From Microcebus murinus (Eukaryota; Chordata; Mammalia; Primates; Cheirogaleidae): DNA of 64,000 nucleotides. Below are positions 1 through 11,400 of the stretch, in pieces. Below the pieces are notes generated by a model. It ran no database searches. It had not been told where the DNA came from and worked only from the letters and a program-made list of their open reading frames with translations. How positions within the stretch are numbered: the stretch's first letter is position 1; each line of letters begins with the position of its first letter. Location: positions 67,496,501 through 67,560,500 of the forward strand of contig NC_134109.1 of NCBI RefSeq assembly GCF_040939455.1, read 5' to 3'. Both the position numbers and the translations under genes were made by a program.

Positions 1-2
1 CT

Positions 3-137
3 AGGCCGAATCTCTCCCAACCTACTTACGGAGGAATGTCTGATGGAGGTGCGGGAGGAGGAAGTGGGAACATTTGGACAGAGATTGTTCAAGATTCTAT
101 TAAAGGTTTCAAGTGGCTTCCTTTGAACATTTGGTAA
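3..137 (+). other. Partial open frame at left edge, unassigned
   Basis: The frame is open from the window edge to a TAA at 135-137, about 44 codons. It includes a glycine/serine-rich patch (GGMSDGGAGGGSG) followed by a segment ending in Trp. I do not recognise the protein. It could be the tail of an exon or processed pseudogene whose body lies upstream, or chance. No poly(A) tail or clear splice site settles it. Confidence 0.12.
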
Positions 138-724
138 TTTATATTTCGAGTCCCTTGGTGTAATTATTGTAATTATCATTAATCATCAACTTCCAGACCC
201 AATCGAAATGCAGAACATTGGAAAGGTCAAAGCAGTGGAGAATTCTACTATCCTTCACAGAAGATATGAGGCATTAACATTCTGATGCTCCACTTGTGTG
301 ACAAAGATTGTAATGAAAACAGAAAATAGCACAAGATTAATGTGTTCTCATGATAAGAATTATCATAAGGAAAAGAGAAAGCGGAACAAACTTAACCCAC
401 TCCTGTCGCAGAAGCAGGTGAGTTAGGCTAAGGGATAAGCTGTAGCAGCTTAGTGTGGCCCTTCTGAAGATGATCCTGTCTTCCTTCTTTCATGGGGTAA
501 CAAAAGATAAGAAAGTAACTCAGGAGCATGGCAGGTCACATTTAGGATAATTCCCCGGAACCCTGGTTTTGTCTGTTTGGCTCCTCCCCTAGCTATCTGT
601 CTCCCCATCAGATTACTCACTAGACCTTCAAACCCTTATCACAACTGCCTGCTGGAAATCCACCTACATGCCCACAACAGAATCTCTTCCCAGAATCAAA
701 TCCTACTCCTGTAGATAAAATAAG
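138..724. other. Unassigned non-coding sequence
   Basis: AT-rich sequence with no long open frame and no repeat I can name. Confidence 0.5.
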
Positions 725-955
725 TTAGTGGTTCAACACCAAAGTTCTGGAGGTTCACAGGCCTGTATTCAAATCCCAGTTTGGTCACTTATTGTGCAAT
801 TCTGGGGGAAATGCTTGGTTTTCTATTCCTCCATTATCTTATTTGCAATATATGCTTAATAGTATCTACTCTAAAGTGCGCTATTAAAGATGAAATGAAG
901 TAATGTACTTAAACTACTTAGCACATAGAAAGTATCCAATAAATGTCAGCTATTT
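725..955 (+). mobile_element. MIR SINE, diverged
   Basis: It follows the MIR layout: 'agtggttcaa' near the start, 'gtattcaaatcccagtttgg' in the tRNA-like core, then 'gcacatagaaagtatccaat' and 'aaatgtcagctatt' at the 3' end. MIRs are tRNA-derived SINEs mobilised by L2 and shared by all mammals. Transcriptionally dead fossil. Confidence 0.75.
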
Positions 956-1074
956 TTTAAAAAAATTATAATTCTTTCATTATTACAAAGTCCATCCAGT
1001 TAAAGAGAAAAAGATAAATCTTGGAATTATTCTGTTTCTCTATTTCTATTACCCTCATACAGAGTGGAACCAAT

Positions 1075-1815
1075 GTATCTTCTTAACCTCCCTCTGATAT
1101 TTTCTTTCAATTTTCATTGCCTTTGCCTTACTGTAGGCCCTTATAGCTCCTCCCTATACTAATTTAATAATCATCTTCCTACCTCTAGCCTTGTCCCATT
1201 CTAAACCATCAGTCACAATGGAACCAAAATTATCTTCAAAAGCATGAATACCACAATGGCCTTCTCCTGCTTAAAGTCCATCAGTGGTTTTCCAGTGCCT
1301 TCAGCTAGAGCTCGGTTTCCTCAGGAGGGCATGTGAGGCCTCCACGGTCCAGCCCCAGCCTCCCTTCCCAGCCTCACTCCTTTTCTGGGACCTCCACATT
1401 CCCCAGGCTTCAGACACACCATATTTTCCACAATCCTAGCGCAGTCTTCAGTCTGTCTTGCAGCCGTGCCCTTGTCAATGTTATCAATTTACATCTGGTA
1501 AATCTCCTTTAATTCTGGGATGACTCAGCATTTCTTCTAATCCTTAATGACAGCTCAGGTGTTGTCACCTCTCTCAGAAGCCTTCTCTAACCTTATCCTC
1601 CCCCAAGTAGTTTTACGTTTTCCTCTTAAGTCCTCACAGCACTTTAAAATACTCTTCTTTCAATATTATATTGTATTATATTGTTTGTAGGTCCCCAGCC
1701 CCCACTAGGCCATGAACTCCCGGAAAACAGACACTGTTTCATTTCTATGAAGCCATTTACCTCGCCTTGTGCCTAGCATGTGGGAGATACCTAATAAATT
1801 TTTTTGAATAAATTC
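1075..1815 (+). mobile_element. L2 LINE 3' portion
   Basis: A long match to the 3' part of LINE-2. In order: 'ttctcctgcttaaagtcc', 'ggtccagccccagcctccct', 'gaagccttctctaacctt', 'cacagcactttaaaatac', 'ccactaggccatgaactcc' and the terminal 'cctaataaatttttttgaat'. Only the non-LTR reverse transcriptase 3' region is represented, and it is full of stops. Confidence 0.8.
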
Positions 1816-3192
1816 ACCTATTCTTCTCTCTCGATATGAACAATTATGAATGAGAAGGGAAGTGAAATAAAATTCAAGTAATTCCTTTTGGTTTCTTATT
1901 AACCATTAAAGGGAAAATAAAGACTGAATTATCTATGCTTTCCCAAGATTATTCAGGTTCTTTGCATTGTCTGCTGATAAAAGACAATGTAGGACCTGCT
2001 GAAATGCACCAGCAGGCTAAAGATAATTGTGGTAATTTGCTGAAATGTGTCCCCCTAAATTGTCCCTGCATAATAGAGAAAGGAATTGAGAGACATTATG
2101 AAGAAGAAAAAATTTTAAAGCTAACTTTTTATGAGATCAGGGATGCAGGGGAATTGTATCTGGAGGTATGTTAAGGGAGCCAGCAGGGCAAACCGTAAAG
2201 AAAAATAATTCCACTTGACAACCCAAAGGTATGGAATCTAGGGAGTCAATTCTGGGACCCTGCAGAGGGTGTGCTATGTTTGTCTTCTTGCCAGAGGCAA
2301 ACAGCCACCATGAGAGTGGTAAATGCTGTAGCTGATCCCTCTGTTTGAAGAGTCCCTCTTTACATTCCCACTAACATGAGAGGATGACAAATTTCTCATT
2401 AGACAAGAGGTGGCCGAGACCCACCTGGAGGGCTCACGAGAGTTCCCTGGGCACAGACACCATAGGAGCTGGACCAGTGGACAGTCTCTGGGCCTGGACC
2501 AGCCAGGAAGACTGTTTATTGCTGGAAGCAGCGACATTGAAGAAAAACTAAATCATAGGCAAAGAAAGCAGCACAGTTTATAGCTGGAAAGGTAGTAACT
2601 GAGGCCTGAAGGGAGAGGTCAGAAATGGGAAATGAGCACAACATCAGAAGATGGGCACGAGTGTGGAATGGGTCAGGGCAAGTGGCTCAGGATGAAGGCT
2701 GTGGATGCCACGAGGGAGCCGGGGGGTGGGACTTTCATGAGCTGCATCTTATATGCACTGGGGAAGTTTGCATTCTTAGAGGAGCTGTTTGGGATTAAGC
2801 ATCAAGAATCCTTTTAAGGAAGAACAAAAATAGTGAAGTTGAATTCAAGTGCTTGTGTTCCATGGCACCACTGTAAGGAAGTGGAGAGAAATCAGTCATG
2901 AGGCTGCACAGCAGAGCAACATGACCAGAGAAAGGAGAGGAGGGAAACTCAGGACCACGGAAGCTGCATGACAGGTGCCCAGGCTCGGTCAGCAGCTCTG
3001 ACAGCAGCCATCCTGTCTTCATCTGAGGGGCCAACAGGCTTCTAATAAAAACCCCAGTGGGCTCAGACAATTGCTTCTACCTTCTTCTCTGAACCTTTTC
3101 ATTCTCATCTCAGCTGTGATCTGGCTTTCCCCGCTCTACTTACCCTTTTCAGGTTGACAAATCTGCCTGATGGTCTCCTCCCACCCTTTTCT
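1816..3192. other. Unassigned non-coding sequence
   Basis: The 2230-3070 part is less AT-rich and contains short open frames on both strands (79-91 codons) with no recognisable domain. It may include weathered L2-type sequence around 2600-2820. No gene is supported. Confidence 0.45.
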
Positions 3193-3478
3193 CTAGACAG
3201 ATTCTTGCTCTGTTGCCCGGGTTCAAGTGTAGTGGCATCATCATAGCTTACCGCAACCTCAAACTCCCCAGCTCAAGCAATCCTCCTGCCTCAGCCTCCC
3301 AAGAAGCTATGATTACAGGCATTTGCCAGCATGCCTGGCTAATTTTTCTATTTTTCATAGAGACAGGGTCTTGCTATGTTGCCAAGGTTGGTCTTAAACT
3401 GCTGGCCTCAAGTCATCCTCCCACTTCAGCCTCCCAAAGTGCTGAGTTTACAGGCATGAGCCACCATGTCCAGCCTTC
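3193..3478 (-). mobile_element. Alu SINE, old dimer, antisense
   Basis: Reverse-orientation Alu: 'tcttgctctgttgcccgggt', 'cctcagcctccca', 'attacaggca', 'agagacagggtcttgctatg', 'cctcccaaagtgctgagttt' and 'gagccaccatgtccagcc'. The divergence and the 'tagagacagggtcttgctatgttgcc' type sequence suggest an old AluJ-like copy predating the lemur-type copies elsewhere in the window. A 97-codon plus-strand frame inside it is only Alu antisense translation. Confidence 0.9.
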
Positions 3479-4784
3479 CCTTGCTTTTAATTCAGTTTCT
3501 CCATAACACACTCTCTCTCAGCTCATCTTCCTGGGGCTATGTGTTCCATATCCCTCATGCTTGATCAGGGCTCTCATATGCTGCATACTGACCAGATCCA
3601 GGGCAAAGAGGCATTTCTCCCCAAGCATGTGTTCATGTGCCAAATAAGAGGCTCAGACCAATAAGAATTCTTAACACTGTTAATAGCCTTAGTAGGAAAA
3701 ATTTATATTGGTTGTTAAAGAAAACCAAGTTTTGAGGAATTGGATGGTTTGCTAAGTACCTACATGTAAATCTGATGTGTAACAAAAAGATTTCTGACAT
3801 ACTTTCAATTGCATATTTGGTACTTAATCCTACATGGAAGTGAATTAACACTTCCATAGAAGACTTAAGATAAATTCCTAAAAACTCAGAAGTTCTAGGC
3901 ATGAAAATGAAAGTCTTAGAGGAATAGGAGTTCCATTCATCCCTAATTCCAAAAGGTGACTGAAGTTTTGATGGAAGGGAAAATATACACATTATAAATA
4001 ATAGGTTTGGGGCTAAGGAGATTATATCTCATTAGAAAGGGGATTCCCAGTTGAACTCACCTAGACAACTTTATTGTTACAACTTTGTTAATAAATATAG
4101 AGGAACACTCCCAGGTTTAACTGTGCAGCCAGCTATTATGGAGTGAATCATATATGAATGTATGAACCCCCCAAAAGAACACTGGAGTTAAGAATATACA
4201 ATTATTTTAGATGAAAAAATATTTAAGAAAGAGTTGCAACAAGTACTGGAGACCTAAGTAATGATAAGTAAAACAAAATTGAGATTGTAAGAAAGATAAC
4301 GGAGTGAAAAATAGGCATAACTATGAGATGATCTGATACTCATGATTAAAATACTAGTTGAAATGTAAACACTAATGATTATAAATAAGCCCTGTTAGAA
4401 GAGAGTGTTACTAAGTCTCACTCAATATGGTCCGAAAGGAGATGTCCACACATACACCCCACTTCCTCCAGGTGCCACTATCAGGTTGCTACTGGGAAGC
4501 TTTCTGCCATCCCACAAACCCAGTGCTGGCCCTGGAGTTTTACCCAAACCAGAAATCGTCTCATTAGGTGCTGAGTGCAGATGATTAGGTAGGAGCCATA
4601 TGAAATTAATGTCCAGTATCAGCACTGATGTCACATAAGCCACATGAGATAACAGAACTACTCAGAAGATAGTGTGCAAATAAAGAGAGACACGAATAAA
4701 CAAGGAAAGCTAACAACAATGTGTTACCAGGTGAAAATTCTGGGGTGAAGGGAGGGGAGAATTAAAACCAAACTTATTCATATA
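3479..4784. other. Unassigned AT-rich sequence
   Basis: No repeat family is recognised. A 119-codon minus-strand frame (3633-3992) has no domain, signal peptide or composition that suggests coding, and is treated as chance. Confidence 0.5.
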
Positions 4785-5010
4785 GTAATTAAAAACATGA
4801 ACTCTTAAGCTACATAGTCTGGGTTCAAATCCCAGCCCCGCCAATTACTAGCTATATGACATTGGGCAACTTATGTAACTTCTCTGTGCCATACAAATTT
4901 ACAATATAGGGATTATAATATAAATATCTCATAGGCCTTTGTGTAATAAGTTAATTCATAGAATGCATTTAGAAAAATCCGAGGCACATAGTAAACTGTA
5001 TTTGCTATCA
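4785..5010 (+). mobile_element. MIR SINE
   Basis: Clear MIR core: 'gtctgggttcaaatcccagc', 'ccaattactagctatatgac', 'ttgggcaacttatgtaactt', and the 3' 'gaggcacatagtaaac'. Among the better preserved MIRs in the window. Confidence 0.85.
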
Positions 5011-5114
5011 TTGGTATCCAAGTAGAAATCATATAGCCTAGAAACCTAAACAGAAGCAGAAGCTAACATGAAAGTAGGGGTCTAGTTAACAGGTCATGGC
5101 AACATTAATTGAAT

Positions 5115-5192
5115 CAGTGACTATTTTTGAGTGCCTACTATATATCAGGCAGTTTGCTAATTACTCGGGACATAATAGTAAATAGTAAGACT
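5115..5192 (+). mobile_element. L2 3' fragment
   Basis: 'tttgagtgcctactatatat' followed by 'caggcagtttgctaattac' and 'gggacataatagtaaa' is the L2 'gagcacctactatgtgccaggcac' motif, then the '(ggg)ata..gtgaa' segment. Confidence 0.6.
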
Positions 5193-5882
5193 ATATAAAG
5201 GTGTTAGAATTATCTACCTGTGTGGATACCCACCCTCTTTTGTTTCCCTCTTTTCCTGGAAAACTTAGTCCAAAAGCCATTCAGTTGGACCATCTCTGCT
5301 GGTGTTTAGGGGAGCATGATGTCCTAAAGCTTGTGTTAGAGCCCTTGGGAATAAGAAAGGGGAAGGTTGAGGAGAGTGGTTGTCACGGGCTGTCAGAGCC
5401 CAAGTGGGCTGAGGAGGGCATCCAAGTGAGGGTCTGGACCATAGTAAGATGTCACACACTGACCAGGGGGAGCAGGACATTACACACAGAGAGATTTATC
5501 AAAAGGGGTGGATGTATTAAGGTGAGTGAGAACTAGGTTCCTCACTAATGAGGAAGGGAGTTAAAAACAAAGAGGGAACGCTAGAATAAGCCCCGCAGTG
5601 TTGGGTTGGATGCATCCATGTGAATTCAGATTTTCCATGTATATAGATAAATGTAGAAATAAATATAGATTGAGTCAATTGCCAACATGATGCCCCATCA
5701 CCCCTGAATACTTCAGTGTGTATTTCCTCCAAACAAGGACATCCTTCTACATAATCCAATCCAGAAAGACAGGTTTCCCCTCAAGTTTTAAGTGCCTGCC
5801 AGCTGCCACTGCCTCTATACGTGGAGCTGGCCCTGGGGCAGGGCCAGGAGACAGAAAAAGAGGAAAATTTAAAAACAAACAA
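5193..5882. other. Unassigned sequence upstream of Alu
   Basis: Two overlapping frames on opposite strands (111 and 71 codons, 5201-5536) are unrecognised and mutually antisense, a typical chance pattern in moderately GC-rich non-coding DNA. The 3' end is A-rich ('aaaatttaaaaacaaacaa') and served as the Alu insertion site. Confidence 0.45.
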
Positions 5883-6195
5883 GGCCGGGCGTGGTGGCTC
5901 ACGCCTGTAATCCTAGCACTTTGGCAGGCCGAGGCGGGCGGATTGCTCAAGGTTAGGAGTTCGAAACCAGCCTGAGCGAGACCCCGTCTCTACCAAAAAT
6001 AGAAATAAATTAATTGACCAACTAAAAATATATATACAAAAAAATTAGCCGGGCATGGTGGCGCATGCCTGTAGTCCCAGCTACTCGGGAGGCTGAGGCA
6101 GTAGGATTGCTGAGCCCCGGAGATTGAGGTTGCTGTGAGCTAGGCTGACGCCACGGCACTCACTCTAGCCTGGACAACAAAGTGAGACTCTGTCT

Positions 6196-6227
<32 letters not shown>

Positions 6228-6245
6228 AAACAAACAAACAAAAAG
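5883..6245 (+). mobile_element. Full-length strepsirrhine-type Alu
   Basis: It begins with the intact 'ggccgggcgtggtggctcac' 5' end. Both 7SL-derived arms are present, joined by an A/T-rich linker ('aattgaccaactaaaaatat'). The right arm reads 'gaggttgctgtgagctaggc' then 'tgacgccacggcactcactc', the form I associate with lemur and galago Alus rather than human AluS/Y ('actgcactccagcctgggcg'). The tail is ~30 A then (AAAC)n. The 'acaaacaa' before the 5' end is echoed in the tail, consistent with a target-site duplication in A-rich DNA. Confidence 0.93.
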
Positions 6246-6639
6246 CAGCAATCTCCCCCATTCTTTCAGGCCCACAGGAGCCCCTTTTCCCAGTCCTCTG
6301 GTGAGAAAGCCTGGCTTCCCCCAGAGACTCGCTGCCCACAGTCACAGCATAATTCCCGGCATGGCCTGCTCTGGGGTCAAAGCTGGGGGATGTTGGGCGG
6401 GAGAGTGGCTCAGTCTCACCACCACCTTACTATTTCTTCATGTTTTATCTTTCCTCCTCAGTCCATCTGCTGTTGTTTACACTTCTCTCCTTAGGTAGCT
6501 GTTTTTGTATTTTCACCAGTCTTTATCACTGGAATAGACCTTATAAGGCCTATTCTTTCTTCACAGACATTATAAGGCCCAGCTTCCTTTCAGTGTCTAT
6601 CAGCAAGGAAAGCCAGCTTCTTAGGGGTACAACCTGTGT
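6246..6639. other. Unassigned sequence
   Basis: GC-moderate region with two overlapping chance frames (65 and 81 codons). No repeat or domain recognised. Confidence 0.45.
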
Positions 6640-6920
6640 CGTCACATGGGGCCCTGTGCCCGGAGGGGCCCTGTGCTCAGTTTAATGCTCTGTTGTTGCT
6701 GTCCTGAAATTCCTAATGATTTTATCTTTGAACATATGTGAGTGAAGTTCCATGAAATAATGGAGCATGTGCAAGAGCGAAAGACACACAACATGCATGT
6801 GCACTACTGCTCCTTGTACCCCCATCAGCATGTGGCCTCCATGAAGCTTCATGAGTACAAAATTTCCACTACGCCCACGATATGTGGGAGTTCAGTGAGA
6901 CTCGCAGCAAACCCAAGGTA
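6640..6920 (+). repeat. Unnamed ancient interspersed repeat, piece 1
   Basis: The segment around 'cagtttaatgctctgttgtt' and 'cctgaaattcctaatgattt' aligns by eye with 39885-39955, so this is a dispersed repeat and not unique DNA. I believe it is an old mammalian family but cannot name it. The part after 6740 ('ccatgaaataatggagcatg' onwards) probably continues the same element. It contains a ~57-codon open frame up to a TAA at 6919, which I do not regard as a gene. Confidence 0.5.
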
Positions 6921-7984
6921 AGAGTGTTACATCTATGATTAACTGGGGGTGCCAACAGCCATGCTTTCCATTAGAACCAGAACTTGCTTTGTATACAGAA
7001 AGACAATGGTGTTTTAAGAGATACAAATGACCAAGGAAATCTATCACATCCTTCTTTACTCATCTTACTTCCCTATGTTCTCCAACAGTTTACACTGAAA
7101 ATGATGACTTAAAACAAAAGGGGAAAATGATAGTTCCCTCCTAAAATAGTTTCTTTTCCTTTCAGTTCTTCCTTACTTATCTATCAGTAGGACAAAGTAG
7201 GAAGTATTGGTAGAATGTGAGCAAAGCAAGAAGTGAAATAAAAACAATTGAGCTAGTTTTGTGCAGCATTTCCACTGTTTTGGCAAAAACAAAATACGTA
7301 TAGACAAATTGTGTAATTTCTGTGAGTTAAATGCTCTTACATTTGTTTTTAAAACTGTCATTACATAAGATAACAATGAATAATAAAATTCATGCTAATA
7401 ACTTTTTTTTTACTTAGAACAACATCAAGTAGCAAATAAAAATATATCATGACAAGATGAGAGATAGACCACAGAAGAAAGGAAAATCTTTGTATTTACT
7501 ATTTTTAACAGTATTTCTTTCCTGTATTTTGACCAAGAGCCCCCATATTTTCATTTTTCACTGGGCCCTGAGAGGTATTTGCCATCCCTGTCAGTGTTGG
7601 CTTAAATCCAAATGCAATTGTCTCCTAAGGAGCTCTCAGTTTCTTGGCACTATGTATGTTCCTCCCCAGGCCAACTATGCCAATGACCCCTCTCCCCCTC
7701 CCCAGTATAGGAATAGTGGAGCTGGCCTGCAGGCTGGAACCCAGAATACTCTGGTGGTAAGACTAAGCAGTGTGTCCTCTAAATACCTTTGAGGGACAGG
7801 CAGTTTGACTTGTTGGCTGAATGTTTTGTTTCATTATCTTTGTAGGAATGTGGCCAGCCCCATTTGCCTATGTCTCAGGAGCAGTAAAATGCTCAAATAA
7901 TCAGATTAGTTGCAAAATTAAATTGACTCTCAATCTATGCCATAATTTGCCATTGTGGACTTTGGGGAATGAACAACAGATTTA
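6921..7984. other. Mostly unassigned sequence with one repeat piece
   Basis: 7530-7600 ('accaagagcccccatatttt', 'catttttcactgggccct') matches the second half of the 39840-40020 copy of the unnamed repeat. The rest is AT-rich and unassigned. A 111-codon frame at 7457-7792 crosses this repeat piece and is not credible as a gene. Confidence 0.45.
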
Positions 7985-8130
7985 GAATCAGAAGTAGGCT
8001 TGGCATGCTATTTAAGATTATGTGTTTTCATGTATAAAACTACAGTAGCGATACCAACTTCCAAGAATTGATTTTAGGATTATAGGAAACTGCATATATT
8101 GGCATATAGTAGTTGTTCAGTGATGTAAAT
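7985..8130 (+). mobile_element. Possible MIR, very diverged
   Basis: 'gatttagaatcagaagtagg' and the 3' 'ggcatatagtagttgttcag' recall the MIR start and end. The central conserved tRNA-like part is not convincing. Confidence 0.3.
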
Positions 8131-8577
8131 ATATTTGCACTTGGCCACTGGTCAGTTATAAATCATTCTTCTAAAAGGTTGGTGTGATTTATACTGCAGT
8201 TCTATCACCTCCCTCAACCTAGAGACCATGTAAATAGTAATGCAGCCATGGTAAAATGCCTTGTGAAAAAATGCATACTAAGATCTTAAGTTACATAATG
8301 ACTTATTGGAATGATCACATTCAAAAGAGTTCAAGATAAACCTTGAATTAATTAGTGTCCTTGCCCTTCTCTTCTTTTGCCTTTATCACTTGTCACAAAT
8401 CTTTAAATCTGAGCATTTTTCTTTGTTCTTAAGAAACCATGGGAACTGATCAAATTCTGCCGCACTGTTTCCAAAACTCTTGTGTCAGTTCACTGTTAGG
8501 CTTTTTTTCCCCACCTGATCAAATCAACTTACAGAAATCTCTTGGCTTGTAAAATTCATAGAAAGGAATGGACTCAC

Positions 8578-8672
8578 CCGCTGCTGAAATGATGAGAACT
8601 CTAGAGATGGCTATGATCAGGAGAGCGCTGTTGGTCTGATTTGAGCAAAGTGATCTTTCAGCGACACAGAAT
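8578..8672 (-). other. Exon-like block with strong splice donor (candidate)
   Basis: On the minus strand an open stretch ends in 'gcagcgg' followed by a consensus donor 'gtgagt' (plus positions 8572-8577). The open frame runs about 31 codons back to a TAA near 8674 and reads as a hydrophobic run (TNSALLIIAISRVLIISAA). There is no in-frame ATG, and no strong acceptor upstream. Could be an unannotated non-coding RNA exon, a conserved element, or chance. I do not recognise a protein. Confidence 0.2.
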
Positions 8673-9264
8673 TAAATGCCAAAATTGTACTAGTCCCTAG
8701 ATGAATGTTACATATGCCTATTTTAAGAAAAAATGCTTTCCAAACACCTTATGCTTATCCTTTATCTATATAATTTGTATTTGGTTCTATGTAATGTAAT
8801 TAGAGTACCAAAAATAAATACATATGGACATTCATAAATTTGACCCCTCTTTCATTCACAACTTTGATAGGTGTACCTGTTTTGGCCTATGTTCACTATA
8901 ATTTTTTCTAGGACAAAAAAAAGACACACTAAGTGATATGAGTTTAAAATAGGTAGGACAAATCTTACCTAAGCAAGTGGATGATTTACATGCGCCATGA
9001 AAACATAATTTTTTGCAGTATGTCTCAATTATTTACAGGACTAAGCAGCAGGGATAGCACAGGTGACAGAATCATAGCATCTCAGGGTTCGAAATGCTTA
9101 AAGGTCATGCAGTTCAGTCACATATGTGATAGTTAATTTAACTCCACAGCCTTCTTCCTATACCAGGTAGACTTCCAGCATGTGCTTAAATATCTTTAGC
9201 AATGGCAAAAGTCTAGCTCATTTCATCCTTGAGTAATTCCATTAGATTTTGGTTCAATCTAAAG
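8673..9264. other. Unassigned AT-rich sequence
   Basis: No repeat or coding signal seen. Confidence 0.5.
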
Positions 9265-9425
9265 GACAAATCTTTCTATCCCTCTGTAAATTCTACACCT
9301 ATTCTTTGATAATGCAAGGCAAGGACCAGGCTTTTCAATCTTTGTACCTCTGGTGCTTATTATAGTACTCAACTGACACGTAGTAGGGTTTCATTAGGTG
9401 TTTATAGAATAAATACAGAGATAAA
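9265..9425 (+). mobile_element. L2 3' end fragment
   Basis: 'gcaaggaccaggcttttcaa', 'tttgtacctctggtgcttat', 'gacacgtagtagggtttcat' and 'tttatagaataaata' correspond in order to the L2 terminal '(g)gcagggactgtgt...cacatagtaggtgctcaataaat' segment. Confidence 0.6.
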
Positions 9426-10004
9426 AATTGTGTCGCCCAGGCCGTCTCTTCTTCAGGCCAAATATCCCCAGTTCTTTTAAGAATTCTTCTTTAGTTATGA
9501 CTTTGAACTTCCTTATCTTCCTGGTGCCTTCTCACTGAATGACTTTTGTCATGTCTCTCTAATTATGTTGTCTCCAGAATGAAACAGAATATTATGAGTT
9601 TGTTTTTACAAGTATAGCTGAAAACTCCATCAGCATAGGAACTACTTTTCAAAAATACAGCCCAGGATTAAAGTGTGTCATCTCAGCCGCTACTCCCCAT
9701 ATAAGGACACTGAGATTAAGCCAAGTCCTTTACTGTGGTGTGCTGCCACAGACTTATGTTTTCCTGAATTGTATTCAGATTTTTTTTTAATTTTTATTTT
9801 GTTGACACAGCACAGAACTTCAAAATAACCTTATTTGGGACTAGAAACATCTGGAAACAGTAGGCATCAGACCAGCCGAGGTTTGACTTTGACACTGCTT
9901 ATTACCAGTCGAGTGATCTTGACAAAGACCTTTTAATTCTGAGTTTCACTTTTTGTTCTTAATAGGAGATAAAATGACAATTATTTAGGAATTATCTTTT
10001 GAGG
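9426..10004. other. Unassigned sequence
   Basis: No coding signal. Includes a T/A-rich run near 9780-9800. Confidence 0.5.
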
Positions 10005-10415
10005 GACAATTGGAAGAACAGAAATGACATTTAGTGACTTAGGAAATACTGCAGGAGGAGAAATTTGATAAGTGGAGGCTTGGCTTTCAAAGTTCTGTTT
10101 TTGATATATTAAGTTGAAATGCCTATTAGACAATGAAATGGTGATGTCAAGTAGGAAACAGAAAACATATGCCAGGAGTTCAGGAGACAGAAAGGTCTAG
10201 GCTGAAGATATAAATTTAGAAACTTAGAGGTATATATGTATATGAAATCATGAGAGTTGGTAAATTTCCTAGGAACAAGAATAAAGAAGAGTGTACTTGG
10301 GACCTCCTATATTGAGAATAAGCAGCAATGGAGATGCCAAGAGAGACCAGTGGGATAGCAGGGCAACCATGAGAGAGTGAGATCCTATAAGAGAGGACAG
10401 TTTCAAGACAAAGAA
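10005..10415 (+). mobile_element. Ancient L2-like repeat, diverged
   Basis: The ordered motifs 'atattaagttgaaatgccta', 'ttagacaatgaaatggtgat', 'caggagttcaggagacagaa', 'gtctaggctgaagatataaa' and later 'ccctctgtcaaattctgctg' resemble a long mammal-wide repeat that I associate with the L2 class ('...tgaga tgcctattagacatccaag...'). The family name is uncertain; that it is a repeat is more secure. Confidence 0.55.
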
Positions 10416-11179
10416 CTTAACTACCACTACCCTCTGTCAAATTCTGCTGAGAGGTTGGGTAATTTGAGGATGCATACATTATTCTCTAACCTCCAATTCC
10501 AGAATACTACTTTATAAATTATAGACCCTTATTAAGCGGCAAATGTTGTTATTTTAGATCTTGCCTCAGTCGTGCAAAATATTTGTTATATCTTCCAGCT
10601 TCCATAGTTTTGCCCAGTCATATATTTAAAACAGAAGTCATGACAAATGCATAAGAAATGGCTCTCCAGGGCTGAAACTGACTCGCTAGCACCCCTTTGG
10701 TACGGTTGCCACACCAGTTATGATCCTTTTAATGGTGGTGATATTTTCTCTACATTTCTCCTTTTTGCTCCAAGGAATAGTGTGGAAGATCTGACCCATT
10801 GCCCTGCTGCTGAAGAATATGTTACTTAGAATCAATTCTCTAATTTTGCAGCCTAATAAGTCTATCTAAAAAAGAAATTGGGTTTATCTGATATAATTTT
10901 TCCATAGTGAATTTAAGCTGGCTCCCTATGATCCTTTTAACTCTGTGCCTAACATCTTCATAATGCATTTTTTAAGCTTGTATAAGACTGGAGACAAATT
11001 CTCTGGAGTATTTGCGTACTTTTCTTTCTACCGCTCTTTATCTTTTAAAACTAGAAAACCGTACTTGCTCCTCAACTTTAAGCCTCTGACACTTCCCATT
11101 ATCAATGATTACATATAATTAATTGCTAGCTTGAATTCACCTTCAGCACCTAAGTGGATCCAATGTTGGCACCATGTGT
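10416..11179. other. Unassigned AT-rich sequence
   Basis: One 60-codon frame (10647-10829) without features. Nothing else seen. Confidence 0.5.
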
Positions 11180-11400
11180 AATGCACCCACTTTGGCGTCA
11201 TCATCGATTTACCCCAGTTCTCACTAACTATGGTACATTGGGCATGTTATATGAGCCTCAGTTTACTCATCCTTAAAATATAGGTAAATGTTTAACTTGT
11301 GGGCCTTCATAAAGTACATTAGAGGTTAAAAAGAATAACAAAATAGAAAAAAGTAAAGCATATGAGGCATAATATATCTGGCATTTTTATTAAGTATCCA
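11180..11400 (+). mobile_element. MIR SINE, diverged
   Basis: 'ggtacattgggcatgttata', 'gagcctcagtttactcatcc' and 'aaatataggtaaatg' match the MIR '(a)ccttgggcaagtta..cctcagtttcctcatctgtaaaatgggg' block. The 5' part is worn. Confidence 0.65.

Noticed and set aside
3213..3506. 97-codon plus-strand frame
   Set aside because: It is translation of an antisense Alu.
6735..6921. His/Met-rich open stretch ending near a 'gtaaga' donor-like site
   Set aside because: Continues directly from a dispersed repeat, so better explained as repeat sequence than as an exon.
7457..7792. 111-codon frame with a hydrophobic N-terminus
   Set aside because: Looks like a signal peptide at first, but the frame runs through a repeat piece and has no domain after it.
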